In this document: piece by piece, positions 1-9,764 of the stretch
Position numbering within the stretch: position 1 is the stretch's first letter
Layout: each line of letters opens with the position of its first letter
Source of the DNA: Bordetella parapertussis
Lineage (GTDB): Bacteria > Pseudomonadota > Gammaproteobacteria > Burkholderiales > Burkholderiaceae_B
Length of the DNA stretch: 24,763 bases
NCBI GenBank assembly: GCA_945882005.1
Contig: CAMCWG010000009.1
Coordinates: forward strand, 1 to 24,763
Direction: 5' to 3'
Notes under the pieces: generated by a model
Told to the model about the DNA's origin: nothing
Databases searched by the model: none
Seen by the model: the letters and a program-made list of their open reading frames with translations, nothing else
Made by a program: the position numbers and the translations under genes

Positions 1-837
1 GGAAATATTGTCTGCCCCCTACACCGCTGGACCTACGACAAGCAGGGTCAGCTCCTTGGTGCACCGCAATTTGACGACAAGCCTTGCTTAAATCTCGAAC
101 GCTTTCCGATTAAAGACTGCGAAGGGCTTCTGTTTGAAGGGCCACGCAACCCCTCCGCGGATATCGGCAAACTATTTACGCGTCCAGAGTTCGACTTTTC
201 AGACTATGTGCTGGACCACGTCGAAGTCCACCAATGCAATTACAACTGGAAGACTTTTATCGAGGTCTACCTCGAGGACTACCACGTCGCGCCCTTTCAC
301 CCAGGCTTGGGTCATTTTGTAACGTGCGATGATTTATCCTGGGAATTCACTGATCAGTACAGCATGCAACGAGTCGGTGTGCATCAAGCCCTCTCGCAGC
401 CCGGTTCACCCGCCTATAAAGTGTGGCATGACAAACTGATGCAATTTCGAGGCGGGCAAGCCCCCGACTTTGGTGCGGTGTGGGTGACCTATTTTCCAAC
501 GCACATGATCGAGCTCTACCCGCACGTCTTGGTGCTGTCGACGCTCTACCCGAAATCGCCCCAAGAAACGGTCAATATCGTTGAGTTTTATTACCCAGAA
601 GAAATCGCACTCTTTGAACGAGAGTTCGTCGAAGCTCAGCGCGAAGCCTATATGGAAACGGCCGTCGAGGACGACGAGATCGCCGAACGCATGGATGCAG
701 GACGTCTAGCCCTGCTCAACCGAGGCGTAAGCGAATCTGGCCCCTACCAATCCCCCATGGAAGATGGTATGCAGCACTTCCATGAGTGGTATCGCAAGGC
801 TCTGGGTGACGGAAGCGGGAACTCTTTGCCAGATTAA
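1..837 (+). CDS. Rieske [2Fe-2S] ring-hydroxylating oxygenase alpha subunit, 3' part
   Basis: The reading frame is open from the first base, so the N-terminus and the first half of the Rieske motif lie outside the window. The visible part (278 codons) begins inside the second Rieske half-motif, CPLHRW, whose Cys5 and His8 ligate the 2Fe-2S cluster. The catalytic domain follows: an NWKTFIE stretch, then YLEDYHVAPFH with His95 and His100 as mononuclear iron ligands. Acidic residues in EDDEIAERMDAGR near residues 220-230 could give the third ligand. Family members use a reductase partner to oxygenate aromatic or N-methyl substrates. No reductase or ferredoxin gene is visible here and the substrate cannot be read from sequence. 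It ends with TAA 52 bp before htpX, on the same strand. Confidence 0.9.
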   Translation, partial: GNIVCPLHRWTYDKQGQLLGAPQFDDKPCLNLERFPIKDCEGLLFEGPRNPSADIGKLFTRPEFDFSDYVLDHVEVHQCNYNWKTFIEVYLEDYHVAPFHPGLGHFVTCDDLSWEFTDQYSMQRVGVHQALSQPGSPAYKVWHDKLMQFRGGQAPDFGAVWVTYFPTHMIELYPHVLVLSTLYPKSPQETVNIVEFYYPEEIALFEREFVEAQREAYMETAVEDDEIAERMDAGRLALLNRGVSESGPYQSPMEDGMQHFHEWYRKALGDGSGNSLPD

Positions 838-889
838 GTATCCAACGGATATTATTGAATTACCCGTGTTTAACTTTTAACTTGAGACT

Positions 890-1771
890 ATGAAACGAAT
901 CATTCTCTTTTTAGTGACTAACCTGGCTGTCATGCTAGTGCTAAGCGCTACGCTGAGCATTCTTGGCGTTAACCGTTTCATGACCGAACAGGGTCTGAAC
1001 CTCCCGATGCTGCTGGTCTTTTCTTTGATCGTCGGCTTTACCGGTTCGTTCATCTCTTTGCTCATGAGCAAGCCCATGGCAAAGTGGAGTACGGGCGCCC
1101 AAATTATCGACCCTCAGGCGCCTGGTGGCCCGCGCGAATCCTGGCTAGTAGATACGGTTCATCAACTGGCCGATCGTGCCGGGATTGGCCGCCCGGAAGT
1201 TGCCATTTATGAAGGTGAGCCAAACGCCTTTGCCACAGGCGCGTTCAAGAACGAATCACTCGTTGCAGTCTCGACAGGCCTACTAGACAGCATGACTGAA
1301 GAAGAAATTTCGGCGGTCTTGGCGCACGAAGTCGCGCACATTGCGAACGGCGACATGGTAACGCTGACTCTTATCCAGGGCGTGGTTAACACCTTTGTGG
1401 TGTTCCTCGCGCGCGTTGTCGGGTATTTCGTCGACCGCGTTGTGCTCAAGAACGAGCGCGGCATGGGCATAGGGTATTACGCCACAGTGATTGTGTGCGA
1501 AATCGCCTTCGGCGTCGCGGCAAGCTTGATCGTGGCATGGTTCTCGCGTCAGCGTGAATACCGCGCCGACGCTGGCTCGGCGCAGTTGCTGAGCTCACGC
1601 GAACCGATGATCCGTGCGCTGGCTCGTTTGGGTGGAATCACTCCAGGCGAATTGCCGAAAAGCTTTGAAGCGTCAGGCATTGCTGGAGGTGGTGGCCTCG
1701 GCGCTATGTTCGCCACACACCCGCCAATCAGTGCACGGATTCATGCCTTGCAGAACATGCGGGTAAACTGA
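890..1771 (+). CDS. htpX: HtpX, membrane zinc metalloprotease (M48)
   Basis: HtpX is an inner-membrane protease that takes part in quality control of misfolded membrane proteins. The 293-aa product has the usual family length. Hydrophobic segments lie at about residues 4-26 and 38-58, with two more at about 157-180 and 195-218. The zinc site is HEVAH (His146, Glu147, His150), and Glu223 in EYRADAG is the likely third ligand. The protease domain faces the cytoplasm in known homologues. The start at 890 gives the standard MKRI-type N-terminus; upstream there is only a weak GAG ribosome-binding site. The gene converges on polA, with 18 bp between the stop codons. Confidence 0.97.
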   Translation: MKRIILFLVTNLAVMLVLSATLSILGVNRFMTEQGLNLPMLLVFSLIVGFTGSFISLLMSKPMAKWSTGAQIIDPQAPGGPRESWLVDTVHQLADRAGIGRPEVAIYEGEPNAFATGAFKNESLVAVSTGLLDSMTEEEISAVLAHEVAHIANGDMVTLTLIQGVVNTFVVFLARVVGYFVDRVVLKNERGMGIGYYATVIVCEIAFGVAASLIVAWFSRQREYRADAGSAQLLSSREPMIRALARLGGITPGELPKSFEASGIAGGGGLGAMFATHPPISARIHALQNMRVN

Positions 1772-1775
1772 ACCT

Positions 1776-1809
1776 ATTGGGAGCACGCGTCAATGCGCCT
1801 GCTCCCAAT
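1776..1809. terminator. Inverted repeat between convergent htpX and polA
   Basis: A perfect 10-bp stem (ATTGGGAGCA at 1776-1785 with its complement at 1800-1809) encloses a 14-nt loop. The right arm lies inside the last codons of polA and the left arm lies just after the htpX stop. Neither strand has a U-tract after the stem. It could still halt or protect both convergent transcripts, but it is not a classical intrinsic terminator. Confidence 0.45.
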
Positions 1810-4510
1810 TAGGACCCACGCCCACTTCAGCAACGAGCGGAACCTTCAGAACCGCTACATCACACATTAAGCCTGGCAGTTTCGCTCGAATCTGATCGAG
1901 CTCCGCCAACGGCACATCCAGCACAAGTTCATCGTGCACCTGCATCACCATCTTTGTTTGTAGGGCTTCGGACTTTAGCCAGTCCTGCACCGCGACCATC
2001 GCGAGCTTAATTAAATCAGCGGCAGTGCCTTGCATCGGCGCATTTATAGCGGCGCGCTCTGCACCAGCTCGTCTCGCACCCGCCGCGTTGATATCGGCTA
2101 ACCACAAGCGGCGACCAAAAACGGTTTCCACATAGCCCTGTGCATGGGCGAGCGTGCGCGTCTCGGCCATGTATTGTGCAACACCAGGGTAGCGAGCAAA
2201 GTAGCGATCAATATAGGACTGCGCTGCATCGCGCGTAATCCCCAAGTTACTCGCTAAACCAAATGCACCCATTCCATAGATCAAGCCAAAGTTGATCGCT
2301 TTAGCCGCGCGACGCTGATCAGTCGACACATCGGCCAGACTCACGCCAAACACTTCAGAGGCCGTCGCGCGGTGGATATCCTCTCCGGCGGCAAAGGCCT
2401 TCTGTAAATTGGCATCATTCGATACATGCGCCATGACACGCAATTCAATTTGTGAATAGTCAGCAGAGACAATCACACCGCCGCTTGCGACAAAAGCCTC
2501 GCGTACGCGTCGACCCGCCTCGGAGCGCACCGGAATATTTTGCAGATTAGGTTCAGACGAAGCTAAGCGACCCGTAATTACTGCGGCCTGTGCGTAGTGC
2601 GTGTGCACCCTACCCGTTGTCGCATTAACCATGCGGGGCAACTTATCCGTGTAGGTCGATTTCAACTTAGCTAAACCACGGTACTCAAGCAAAACCTGCG
2701 GCAAAGGATAATCTTCAGCCAGTTTTGTCAGCACCTCTTCATCCGTCGAAGGCGCACCGCCAGCCGTCTTGCGTACAACCGGCAGTTGCATCCGACCAAA
2801 GAGAATTTCACCTAGCTGCTTGGGTGAGTTCAAATTAAAGGGCTGACCCGCCAGTGTGTAGGCGCGCTGTTCAAGTTCGAGCATCTCTTGTCCAAGAACA
2901 TGGCTCTGGCGTCCAAGCTCGGTTGCATCGATCTTGACCCCTGTACGTTCGATTTCAAACAAGACGCGCGACACTTTCATCTCAAGCTGATACACGAACT
3001 CAAGCCGCGCATCACTCTCGACTTGTGGGCGCAGAACCTCGTGCAGCCGCAACGTGAAATCCGCGTCTTCGCAAGCGTATTGCGCAGCGCGCTCAAGATC
3101 CACCTCATCAAAGCAGATTTGATGTGCACCCTTGCCGCACAGCTCCTCGAACGTGACACCTTTCACGCCTAGATAACGCTGGCCTAACTCGTCTAAGCCC
3201 ACACCACGGTGGGACTCGAGCACATAGGCTTGCAACATGGTGTCATCTGCGACGCCCTGCAGATCGATACCCTCGTTGGCGAAGATATGCGTGTCGTATT
3301 TTGCGTGATGTAATAACTTGGTCGGTGTGGTGTCCTCTAGCCAAGACTTCATTTTAGCGAGGACTTCAGTGCGTGGCAATTGACCCTGCGCATCTGTGCC
3401 GCGGTGTGCGACAGGGATGTAGCAAGCTTGACCAGGTGCCACGCTGAGGGAGATTCCCACTAGCCTGGCCTGCATGGGTTCAAGCGACGTCGTCTCGGTA
3501 TCTAACGCCACACTCGGTGCTGCGCGCGCACGATCTAGCCACCGTTGCAAGGCTTCCCAATCCGTCACCATTTCATACTGTGTCTGTGCGGGTGCAGCGG
3601 GGCGTACCGCTTCGGGCGCCACACGCGTATCACCAGCAGGAACACGAGACTCCTCGCCGGTTAGCTCGCGTAGCCACGACCGAAAGCCATAGCGTTCGAA
3701 TAAGGCAATCAATTCATCGCGGTGCGGTGGCTTGGGCGCGAGCACCGAGATCTCGGGCACCTCAGCTGCAAGATCACAATCCGTTTTTACAGTCAGCAAT
3801 TCGCGAGTTAGTGCAAACTGACTAATCGCAGCGCGCAGATTCTCGCCGGCAACGCCTTTAATTTCCTGTGCACGTTCCACCAGCGCCTCAACAGAGCCGT
3901 ACTCTTCAATCCATTTGGCTGCTGTCTTAGGGCCAACTTTTTGCACCCCCGGCACGTTATCCACGGTATCTCCGACAAGCATTAAGTAGTCGACGATACG
4001 TTCGGGCGAGACACCAAATTTTTGATAGACAGCGGGCGGGTCTAACCGTTCTCCGGACATCGTGTTGACCAAGGTGACATGGGATGTCACAAGTTGGGCC
4101 AAATCCTTATCTCCGGTCGAAATAATCGTATGCACATCGTGCGTCGTTGCCCATTGAGCCAAAGTGCCGATCACATCGTCCGCTTCAACTCCCTGAACAC
4201 CTAAAACCGTCCAACCCAATGCACGGACTGCGGCATGAATCGGCTCAATCTGGCTAGAGAGCTCGGTTGGCATAGGCGGGCGATGCGACTTGTATTCGGG
4301 GTACATGTCGTCACGAAAAGTTTTACCCTTCACATCAAAGACACATGCAGCGTAATCCGCCTTATAGTCTTGGATGAGTTTGCGCATCATATTGACTACG
4401 CCGTATATTGCGCCTGTGGGTTCTCCCTGCGCGTTGCGCAAATCGGGCATGGCATGAAACGCCCGATAGAGGTAACTCGATCCATCCACTAGCAATAAGG
4501 TTTTTTTCAT
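1790..4510 (-). CDS. polA: DNA polymerase I
   Basis: Repair and Okazaki-fragment polymerase, 906 aa. Three domains are visible. The 5'-3' exonuclease (about 1-290) starts MKKTLLLVDGSSYLYRAF. The proofreading 3'-5' exonuclease (about 315-510) keeps its acidic residues: DTETT with Asp337 and Glu339, HHAKYD, and YACEDAD. The polymerase domain has motif A (DYSQIE, Asp684), motif B (RRAAKAINFGLIYG) and motif C (HDE, Asp860/Glu861). All activities therefore look intact. The frame stays open 37 codons further upstream, but those residues are not PolA-like, so the start is placed at 4510. That ATG overlaps the ATG of the divergent LOG-family gene within one CATG. No strong ribosome-binding site precedes it. 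Confidence 0.97.
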   Translation of the reverse strand: MKKTLLLVDGSSYLYRAFHAMPDLRNAQGEPTGAIYGVVNMMRKLIQDYKADYAACVFDVKGKTFRDDMYPEYKSHRPPMPTELSSQIEPIHAAVRALGWTVLGVQGVEADDVIGTLAQWATTHDVHTIISTGDKDLAQLVTSHVTLVNTMSGERLDPPAVYQKFGVSPERIVDYLMLVGDTVDNVPGVQKVGPKTAAKWIEEYGSVEALVERAQEIKGVAGENLRAAISQFALTRELLTVKTDCDLAAEVPEISVLAPKPPHRDELIALFERYGFRSWLRELTGEESRVPAGDTRVAPEAVRPAAPAQTQYEMVTDWEALQRWLDRARAAPSVALDTETTSLEPMQARLVGISLSVAPGQACYIPVAHRGTDAQGQLPRTEVLAKMKSWLEDTTPTKLLHHAKYDTHIFANEGIDLQGVADDTMLQAYVLESHRGVGLDELGQRYLGVKGVTFEELCGKGAHQICFDEVDLERAAQYACEDADFTLRLHEVLRPQVESDARLEFVYQLEMKVSRVLFEIERTGVKIDATELGRQSHVLGQEMLELEQRAYTLAGQPFNLNSPKQLGEILFGRMQLPVVRKTAGGAPSTDEEVLTKLAEDYPLPQVLLEYRGLAKLKSTYTDKLPRMVNATTGRVHTHYAQAAVITGRLASSEPNLQNIPVRSEAGRRVREAFVASGGVIVSADYSQIELRVMAHVSNDANLQKAFAAGEDIHRATASEVFGVSLADVSTDQRRAAKAINFGLIYGMGAFGLASNLGITRDAAQSYIDRYFARYPGVAQYMAETRTLAHAQGYVETVFGRRLWLADINAAGARRAGAERAAINAPMQGTAADLIKLAMVAVQDWLKSEALQTKMVMQVHDELVLDVPLAELDQIRAKLPGLMCDVAVLKVPLVAEVGVGPNWEQAH

Positions 4511-5189
4511 GGGCCACAAAAAAGAATTGGTTTCGCCGATTACTGAGCAGGCAACCCAAATTATGTCAGAGATGGTGCATGCAGCAGAGACTTTAGCCTC
4601 TGTCGGGCCCGCAATCAGCATTTTTGGCAGTGCCAGAATTAAGCGGGAATCGCCCTATTTCGCCTTGAGCGAGACGATTGCCGGCCAGCTCGCCAAAGCA
4701 GGCTTTGCCATTATCGCAGGTGGAGGCCCCGGCATCATGGAAGCGGCCAATAAAGGCGCGTTTGAGGCGGGTGGCGCAAGTATCGGGTTGCACATCACCT
4801 TACCCAAGGAATCCAAGCGCAATGAATTTTTGACCACGAGCCTGGCGTTTCGGCATTTTGTGTCACGTAAATCCACATTTTTTATGCACAGCGCGGGCTA
4901 TGTCGTCTTGCCCGGCGGCTTTGGTACGCTTGATGAACTCTTCGAAGCGGTCACACTCATGCAAACAGGCAAAATCCCAACGGCGCCCGTCATTCTTGTC
5001 GGACGAGAATTCTGGGCCGGGCTGATGGATTGGATCAAGCAGCAACTCGAGCAAACTGGGCTGGTGAATAACCTCGATAGCATGCACTTCTTTATAGAGG
5101 ATGACCCTGCCCGCATCACCGAGCATTTCAAAATATTCTTTGCCCAACACCCCGATCTCCTGACTCGGCAGCCCAACAAGCCTGTATAA
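4509..5189 (+). CDS. LOG-family nucleoside-monophosphate phosphoribohydrolase (TIGR00730-like)
   Basis: The family cleaves the N-glycosidic bond of nucleoside 5'-monophosphates; some members make cytokinins, others act in nucleotide turnover. The 226-aa product has a Rossmann-like fold with the two diagnostic motifs GGGPGIMEAANKGAFE (residues 71-86) and LPGGFGTLDE (134-143). Conserved Arg residues sit in between (RHFVSRK, 115-121). The start at 4509 has AAGG at 4497-4500 with an 8-nt spacer, and it keeps the ITEQATQIMSEMV segment that homologues have before SVGPAISIFGSAR. An internal ATG at 4563 is the alternative and would leave a 52-bp gap to polA. gabD follows 38 bp downstream and is probably cotranscribed. 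The physiological substrate is not evident. Confidence 0.88.
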   Translation: MGHKKELVSPITEQATQIMSEMVHAAETLASVGPAISIFGSARIKRESPYFALSETIAGQLAKAGFAIIAGGGPGIMEAANKGAFEAGGASIGLHITLPKESKRNEFLTTSLAFRHFVSRKSTFFMHSAGYVVLPGGFGTLDELFEAVTLMQTGKIPTAPVILVGREFWAGLMDWIKQQLEQTGLVNNLDSMHFFIEDDPARITEHFKIFFAQHPDLLTRQPNKPV

Positions 5190-5227
5190 AATAAACAAGC
5201 TTTCTTAACCTCAAGATAGGTCACACC

Positions 5228-6712
5228 ATGGATCGTGCAGTTTTCCCGATGAAGTTAAACAACCCTGAACTGCTCCGCACGCAGTCGTACATCGATGGCA
5301 AGTGGGTCGATGCACCAGATGGCGCTGAGTTCGCAGTCGACAATCCTGCCAACGGAGCCAACATTGCACACGTGAGCAATCTGGGTGCCCAACAAGCTGA
5401 GCAGGCCATTGCAGCGGCAAATCGCGCCTTCCCAGCCTGGCGTGCGCGCACGGCTAAAGAGCGATCGAACATTCTTAGAAAATGGTTTGATCTGATCGTC
5501 GCGCATACCGATGATCTCGCCCGCATCATGACGCTTGAGCAAGGTAAACCTTTCGCTGAAGCCAAGGGTGAGATCGCCTATGGCGCCTCGTTCGTTGAAT
5601 GGTTTGCAGAACAGGCAAAACGGGTCATGGGAGACACGATCTCCGCCCCACTCGCGACGAATCGCATGTTAGTTTTACGCGAGCCCATCGGAGTCTGTGC
5701 GGCGATTACGCCTTGGAACTTCCCCAATGCCATGATCACGCGCAAGGTCGCGCCTGCGATTGCAGCAGGGTGCACGATCGTCTTAAAGCCTGCCGAGCAA
5801 ACGCCTCTATCCGCTCTAGCCCTGGCCGTCCTTGCCGAACAGGCAGGTATCCCGCCTGGTGTACTGAACATCATCACCGCAGACAGCGACAACTCCATTG
5901 CGATCGGCAAAGTGCTGTGCGCGAGCCCAATCGTGCGCAAGGTTACTTTCACAGGCTCCACACCCGTCGGTCGAATTCTGATGCAACAAAGTGCCTCGAG
6001 CATCAAAAAAATGTCGCTCGAACTTGGTGGTCACGCTCCATTCATTGTGTTTGAAGACGCAGATATTGATGCGGCCATTGATGGCGCCATGATTTCTAAA
6101 TATCGCAATGCTGGTCAAACTTGCGTGTGCACCAACCGCTTTTATGTACACGCTAAGGTATACGACAGCTTCGTCGAAAAACTTGCTGCCCGTGTGTCGG
6201 GTGCGCTCGCGGTCGGGGAAGGTTTTGAAGATAAAGTCACCACGGGCCCGCTGATTGATGATGCCGCCGTCGCCAAGGTACAAGAGCACGTAGAGGACGC
6301 AATCGCAAAAGGCGCCAAGGTTGTCACGGGCGGAGCCGCGCACAGCCGTGGCGGAAGGTTCTATCAACCCACCGTGCTTTCCAATATCAGCGAAGACATG
6401 CTGTGTATGCGCGAAGAGACCTTCGGACCCGTTGCACCTGTCGTCAAATTCACAGATGAAGCTGAAGTCATTCGCTTAGCCAACAACACCGACTACGGCT
6501 TAGCGTCGTACTTCTACAGCCGTGACATCGGCAGAATCTTCCGCGTCGCTGAAGCGCTGGAGTACGGTATGGTCGGTGTCAATACAGGCTTAATCTCGAA
6601 CGAGATGGCACCCTTCGGCGGCGTCAAGCAATCTGGCTTGGGCCGCGAAGGTTCTGTCTATGGCATGGACGACTTCATGGAAATGAAATACGTCTGTCTG
6701 GGTGGAATTTAA
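5228..6712 (+). CDS. gabD: NAD(P)-dependent succinate-semialdehyde dehydrogenase
   Basis: Oxidises succinate semialdehyde to succinate in GABA or 4-hydroxybutyrate breakdown. The 494-aa aldehyde dehydrogenase shows PWNFPNAMITRK (cofactor-binding region), FTGSTPVGR, the general-base Glu265 in LELGGHAPF and the nucleophile Cys299 in GQTCVC. The C-terminal MAPFGGVKQSGLGREGS and the ending MKYVCLGGI are typical of GabD rather than other ALDHs. The start at 5228 has a GATAGG ribosome-binding site with a 7-nt spacer. E. coli GabD aligns best from the internal MKLN at 5249, which lacks such a site. No GABA transaminase gene is present in the window. Confidence 0.92.
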   Translation: MDRAVFPMKLNNPELLRTQSYIDGKWVDAPDGAEFAVDNPANGANIAHVSNLGAQQAEQAIAAANRAFPAWRARTAKERSNILRKWFDLIVAHTDDLARIMTLEQGKPFAEAKGEIAYGASFVEWFAEQAKRVMGDTISAPLATNRMLVLREPIGVCAAITPWNFPNAMITRKVAPAIAAGCTIVLKPAEQTPLSALALAVLAEQAGIPPGVLNIITADSDNSIAIGKVLCASPIVRKVTFTGSTPVGRILMQQSASSIKKMSLELGGHAPFIVFEDADIDAAIDGAMISKYRNAGQTCVCTNRFYVHAKVYDSFVEKLAARVSGALAVGEGFEDKVTTGPLIDDAAVAKVQEHVEDAIAKGAKVVTGGAAHSRGGRFYQPTVLSNISEDMLCMREETFGPVAPVVKFTDEAEVIRLANNTDYGLASYFYSRDIGRIFRVAEALEYGMVGVNTGLISNEMAPFGGVKQSGLGREGSVYGMDDFMEMKYVCLGGI

Positions 6713-6734
6713 GCGCCGGAGGGCCCGGCGCTTA
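6710..6734. terminator. Inverted repeat between convergent gabD and typA
   Basis: A perfect 10-bp GC-rich stem (TAAGCGCCGG at 6710-6719 with its complement at 6725-6734) and a 5-nt loop begin at the gabD stop codon. No U-tract follows on either strand. The position between convergent genes supports a bidirectional termination or 3'-end stabilising role. Confidence 0.55.
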
Positions 6735-6743
6735 CCACCCTAG

Positions 6744-8564
6744 TTAAGCGCCTTCCCTAGAGGCCTTCTTACGCTCGTGCTCCTTAAGGTAGCGCTTGCG
6801 TAAGCGGATGCTCTTGGGAGTCACTTCCACGAGTTCATCGTCACTAATGAACTCGACCGCATACTCCAAACTGCAATCGACCGGCGGAACCAGGCGAACA
6901 GCTTCATCGGTGCCTGAAGCACGAACGTTGGTCAACTGCTTGCCTTTGATTGGGTTCACGACCAAGTCATTATCGCGGCTGTGAATACCAATGATCATGC
7001 CTTCGTATACCGGGTCATTGTGCGACACGAACATGCGACCACGATCTTGCAACTTCCAGAGCGCATAGGCAACGGCCGCACCATCGTCTTGGCTAATCAG
7101 TACACCATTGCGACGCTCGCCAAGCAGGCCGTCTTTAACGGGACCGTACGCATCAAACGTGTGGCTCATCAAACCGTTACCACGTGTCATCGTCATGAAG
7201 TCGCCCTGAAACCCAATCAAACCACGTGCGGGCACGCGGTACTCTAGGCGGGTACGACCGCGACCATCGCTCACCATGTCGAGCAGTTCTGCTTTACGCA
7301 TACCGAGCTCTTCCATGACGCCACCCTGCGTATTGTCTTCAAGATCAATGCTCAGGTTTTCGTATGGCTCAAGCTTGACACCATTTTCTTCTTTAAACAC
7401 GACGCGAGGACGCGACACCGCCATCTCGTAACCTTCGCGACGCATCGTCTCGATCAAAATCGTCAAATGCAATTCGCCACGACCAGAGACCTCAAACACT
7501 GTGTCGTCATCGGTCTCACGTACACGCAAAGCCATGTTGGACTTGAGCTCACGATCCAAGCGCTCACGTAGTTGACGGCTTGTCACAAATTTGCCTTCCC
7601 GTCCGGCTAAGGGACTTGTATTAACCATGAAGTTCATCGTGAGTGTAGGCTCATCGATCTTCAGGAGGGGCAAGCCTTCTACTTTGTCGGGAGAACATAT
7701 TGTCGTGCTGATGCCAATATCTTCGATACCGTTAACCAGCACAATATCGCCCGCAATCGCGTCCTCGACCACTTCGCGCTCAAGGCCTTTGAACTTCAAG
7801 ACTTGATTGATACGACCTTTAAATGGCACACCATCGGGGCCATTTACACAGATCACATCCATACCAGTTTTGATACGTCCACGACGAATCCGACCGATAC
7901 CGATTTTGCCAACATAGGTGCTGTAATCAATCGAGGAGATCTGCAGCTGCAAAGGCGCATCAGGGTCGTCCTCGCGCATAGGCACGTGCTCAAGAATTGC
8001 ATTGAACAAAGGGCGCATGTCACCTTCGCGCACATCCTCTGTCAAGCCTGCATAACCGTTCAGGCCAGACGCATACACGATCGGAAAATCCAACTGCTCT
8101 TCCGTCGCGCCAAGCTTATCGAACAGCTCAAACGTGGCGTTGATCACGTAGTCACAGCGAGCGCCCGGACGATCTACCTTGTTGATCACGACAATCGGCT
8201 TGAGACCAAGCGCGAGTGCTTTTTTAGTTACAAAGCGCGTTTGGGGCATCGGCCCTTCAACCGCATCGACCAACAGCAATACGCCATCGACCATCGACAG
8301 CACGCGCTCGACTTCTCCACCAAAGTCGGCGTGTCCGGGCGTGTCAACGATGTTGATGTGCGTGCCCTCGTACTCAACGGCACAGTTCTTAGAGAGAATC
8401 GTGATGCCACGCTCTTTCTCAAGATCATTGGAGTCCATGACGCGCTCCGTCATCCGCTCATTCGACCGGAAGGTTCCGGATTGACGCAGAAGCTGATCGA
8501 CCAATGTGGTTTTGCCGTGGTCAACGTGGGCAATAATCGCAACGTTACGCAGTGCGCGTGACAT
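6744..8564 (-). CDS. typA: TypA/BipA, ribosome-associated GTPase
   Basis: Translational GTPase of the EF-G group that helps 50S subunit assembly and growth at low temperature or under stress. The 606-aa length matches the family. The G domain has AHVDHGKT (residues 12-19), the switch-II region [13 protein letters not shown] and NKVD. EF-G-like domain II and the domains III and V follow, then the BipA-specific C-terminal domain ending in a Lys/Arg-rich tail. The ribosome-binding site AAAGGA lies 5 nt before the ATG. It starts 9 bp after truB and is the last gene of the rimP operon; the hairpin at 6710-6734 lies just after its stop. Confidence 0.97.
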   Translation of the reverse strand: MSRALRNVAIIAHVDHGKTTLVDQLLRQSGTFRSNERMTERVMDSNDLEKERGITILSKNCAVEYEGTHINIVDTPGHADFGGEVERVLSMVDGVLLLVDAVEGPMPQTRFVTKKALALGLKPIVVINKVDRPGARCDYVINATFELFDKLGATEEQLDFPIVYASGLNGYAGLTEDVREGDMRPLFNAILEHVPMREDDPDAPLQLQISSIDYSTYVGKIGIGRIRRGRIKTGMDVICVNGPDGVPFKGRINQVLKFKGLEREVVEDAIAGDIVLVNGIEDIGISTTICSPDKVEGLPLLKIDEPTLTMNFMVNTSPLAGREGKFVTSRQLRERLDRELKSNMALRVRETDDDTVFEVSGRGELHLTILIETMRREGYEMAVSRPRVVFKEENGVKLEPYENLSIDLEDNTQGGVMEELGMRKAELLDMVSDGRGRTRLEYRVPARGLIGFQGDFMTMTRGNGLMSHTFDAYGPVKDGLLGERRNGVLISQDDGAAVAYALWKLQDRGRMFVSHNDPVYEGMIIGIHSRDNDLVVNPIKGKQLTNVRASGTDEAVRLVPPVDCSLEYAVEFISDDELVEVTPKSIRLRKRYLKEHERKKASREGA

Positions 8565-8573
8565 ACAAGTCCT

Positions 8574-9329
8574 TTAGTGAAGTGAAACTACATTTTTTGC
8601 TGGAGGCACCAAGCCTTCAGGTAAATCATTCATCCCGATCAACATGGACTCGGGCGCTTGCATTGTTTGTAATGCTTCAAGCTCTATCGCCGCATCGAGT
8701 GCAAACGGTCCGACACGCGTACGTCGCAGCGCTGACAAATGTCCGTAGCAACCCAACATACGACCGATATCTTGCGCAAGCGTTCGGATATAGGTTCCCT
8801 TGCTGCAATGAACGTGAATATCCGCACTCATCGGCGTCGCGTTCAATAATTCGATACCCCGAATTGTGATTTCACGCGGCTCGCGCTCAAGCACAATGCC
8901 TTGTCGTGCATACTCATAAAGCGGTTTGCCATCACGCTTAAGCGCCGAAATCATGGGCGGGATCTGCAACTGCGTCCCCACAAATGAATCTAGAACAACA
9001 GTAAGACGTTCTTGTGACACACCTTCAAACTCTGCAGATGCCTCATTGACAACGATCCCGGTCAAATCTCCAGAGTCTGTCTCGCGCCCAAAGGCAATCG
9101 TCGCGAGGTAGCTTTTATCAGCATTGAGCATCGCACCGGAAATCTTAGTCGCCCGACCCATACAACACACCAACAAGCCGGTCGCAAAAGGATCTAAGGT
9201 ACCCGTATGCCCCGCTTTTTGTGCATCCATGGCGCGCTTTGCACGCTGTAAGGCGTGGTTACTCGACAAACCAACAGGCTTATCCAGCAACAACACTCCA
9301 TCGAGCACGCGCCCGCGTCTTTTAGCCAT
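8574..9329 (-). CDS. truB: tRNA pseudouridine-55 synthase
   Basis: Converts U55 of the T loop in most tRNAs to pseudouridine and assists tRNA folding. The 251-aa protein has the N-terminal DGVLLLDKPVGLSS motif and the catalytic GTLDPFATG loop with Asp46. KGTYIRTLAQDIG follows at about two thirds of the length. It is shorter than the roughly 310-aa E. coli enzyme; the C-terminal part appears reduced. It sits between rbfA (24 bp upstream) and typA (9 bp downstream). Confidence 0.96.
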   Translation of the reverse strand: MAKRRGRVLDGVLLLDKPVGLSSNHALQRAKRAMDAQKAGHTGTLDPFATGLLVCCMGRATKISGAMLNADKSYLATIAFGRETDSGDLTGIVVNEASAEFEGVSQERLTVVLDSFVGTQLQIPPMISALKRDGKPLYEYARQGIVLEREPREITIRGIELLNATPMSADIHVHCSKGTYIRTLAQDIGRMLGCYGHLSALRRTRVGPFALDAAIELEALQTMQAPESMLIGMNDLPEGLVPPAKNVVSLH

Positions 9330-9353
9330 CGTCTATTCCAGAAACGACAGCCC

Positions 9354-9755
9354 TTAAGGCTTGTCCTCGGGCTCGTCTGGTACACCGGCATACTGACCGG
9401 GCAGATTCGCTTGATCAATCAACGCAGACATTTCAATGCCACGCTTAAGCTGTGGGTCATGGAAAAACCGCAGGGTCGGCACTGTGTGTATGTGCAACAA
9501 CTTATAAAGCTGGGAATGAAACCATCCCGCCTTTTCATTCAAGAGCGCTGCAGCCAACTCAGGTTCACCACCCAAAACCGTGAAATAAACCTTGGCATGC
9601 GCGTAGTCTGTTGTGAGCTCAATACCCGAGAGGGTGATCATCCCAACGCGACTCATATCAATTTCGCGCTGAATGATAATGGCCAAATCCTTTTGGATCT
9701 GGTCAGCCAGCCTCAAATTACGACCAGGTGCGGATTTTTGCTTATGGCGGCTCAT
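9354..9755 (-). CDS. rbfA: 30S ribosome-binding factor A
   Basis: Late 30S assembly factor that binds near the 5' helix of 16S rRNA; needed for cold growth in E. coli. The 133-aa product has the single KH-like fold of the family: an N-terminal [18 protein letters not shown] helix, then the [11 protein letters not shown] strand, [12 protein letters not shown] with the interrupted KH motif, and PTLRFFHD. The acidic tail PDEPEDKP is not conserved. It starts 9 bp after the infB stop with no obvious Shine-Dalgarno, so reinitiation after infB is likely. Confidence 0.95.
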   Translation of the reverse strand: MSRHKQKSAPGRNLRLADQIQKDLAIIIQREIDMSRVGMITLSGIELTTDYAHAKVYFTVLGGEPELAAALLNEKAGWFHSQLYKLLHIHTVPTLRFFHDPQLKRGIEMSALIDQANLPGQYAGVPDEPEDKP

Positions 9756-9764
9756 GGGTTTGGC

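Noticed and set aside
4511..4621. N-terminal extension of polA (37 extra codons upstream of 4510).
   Set aside because: The extra residues are not PolA-like and overlap the LOG-family coding sequence; the conserved PolA N-terminus begins at MKKTLLLVDGSS.
5578..6367. Several long antisense and alternate frames within gabD (for example 5816-6367 minus).
   Set aside because: They lack protein-family character and lie fully within a well-conserved aldehyde dehydrogenase gene.
7803..8561. 252-codon plus-strand frame opposite typA.
   Set aside because: Antisense shadow of the strongly conserved typA GTPase gene; no domain or ribosome-binding site.
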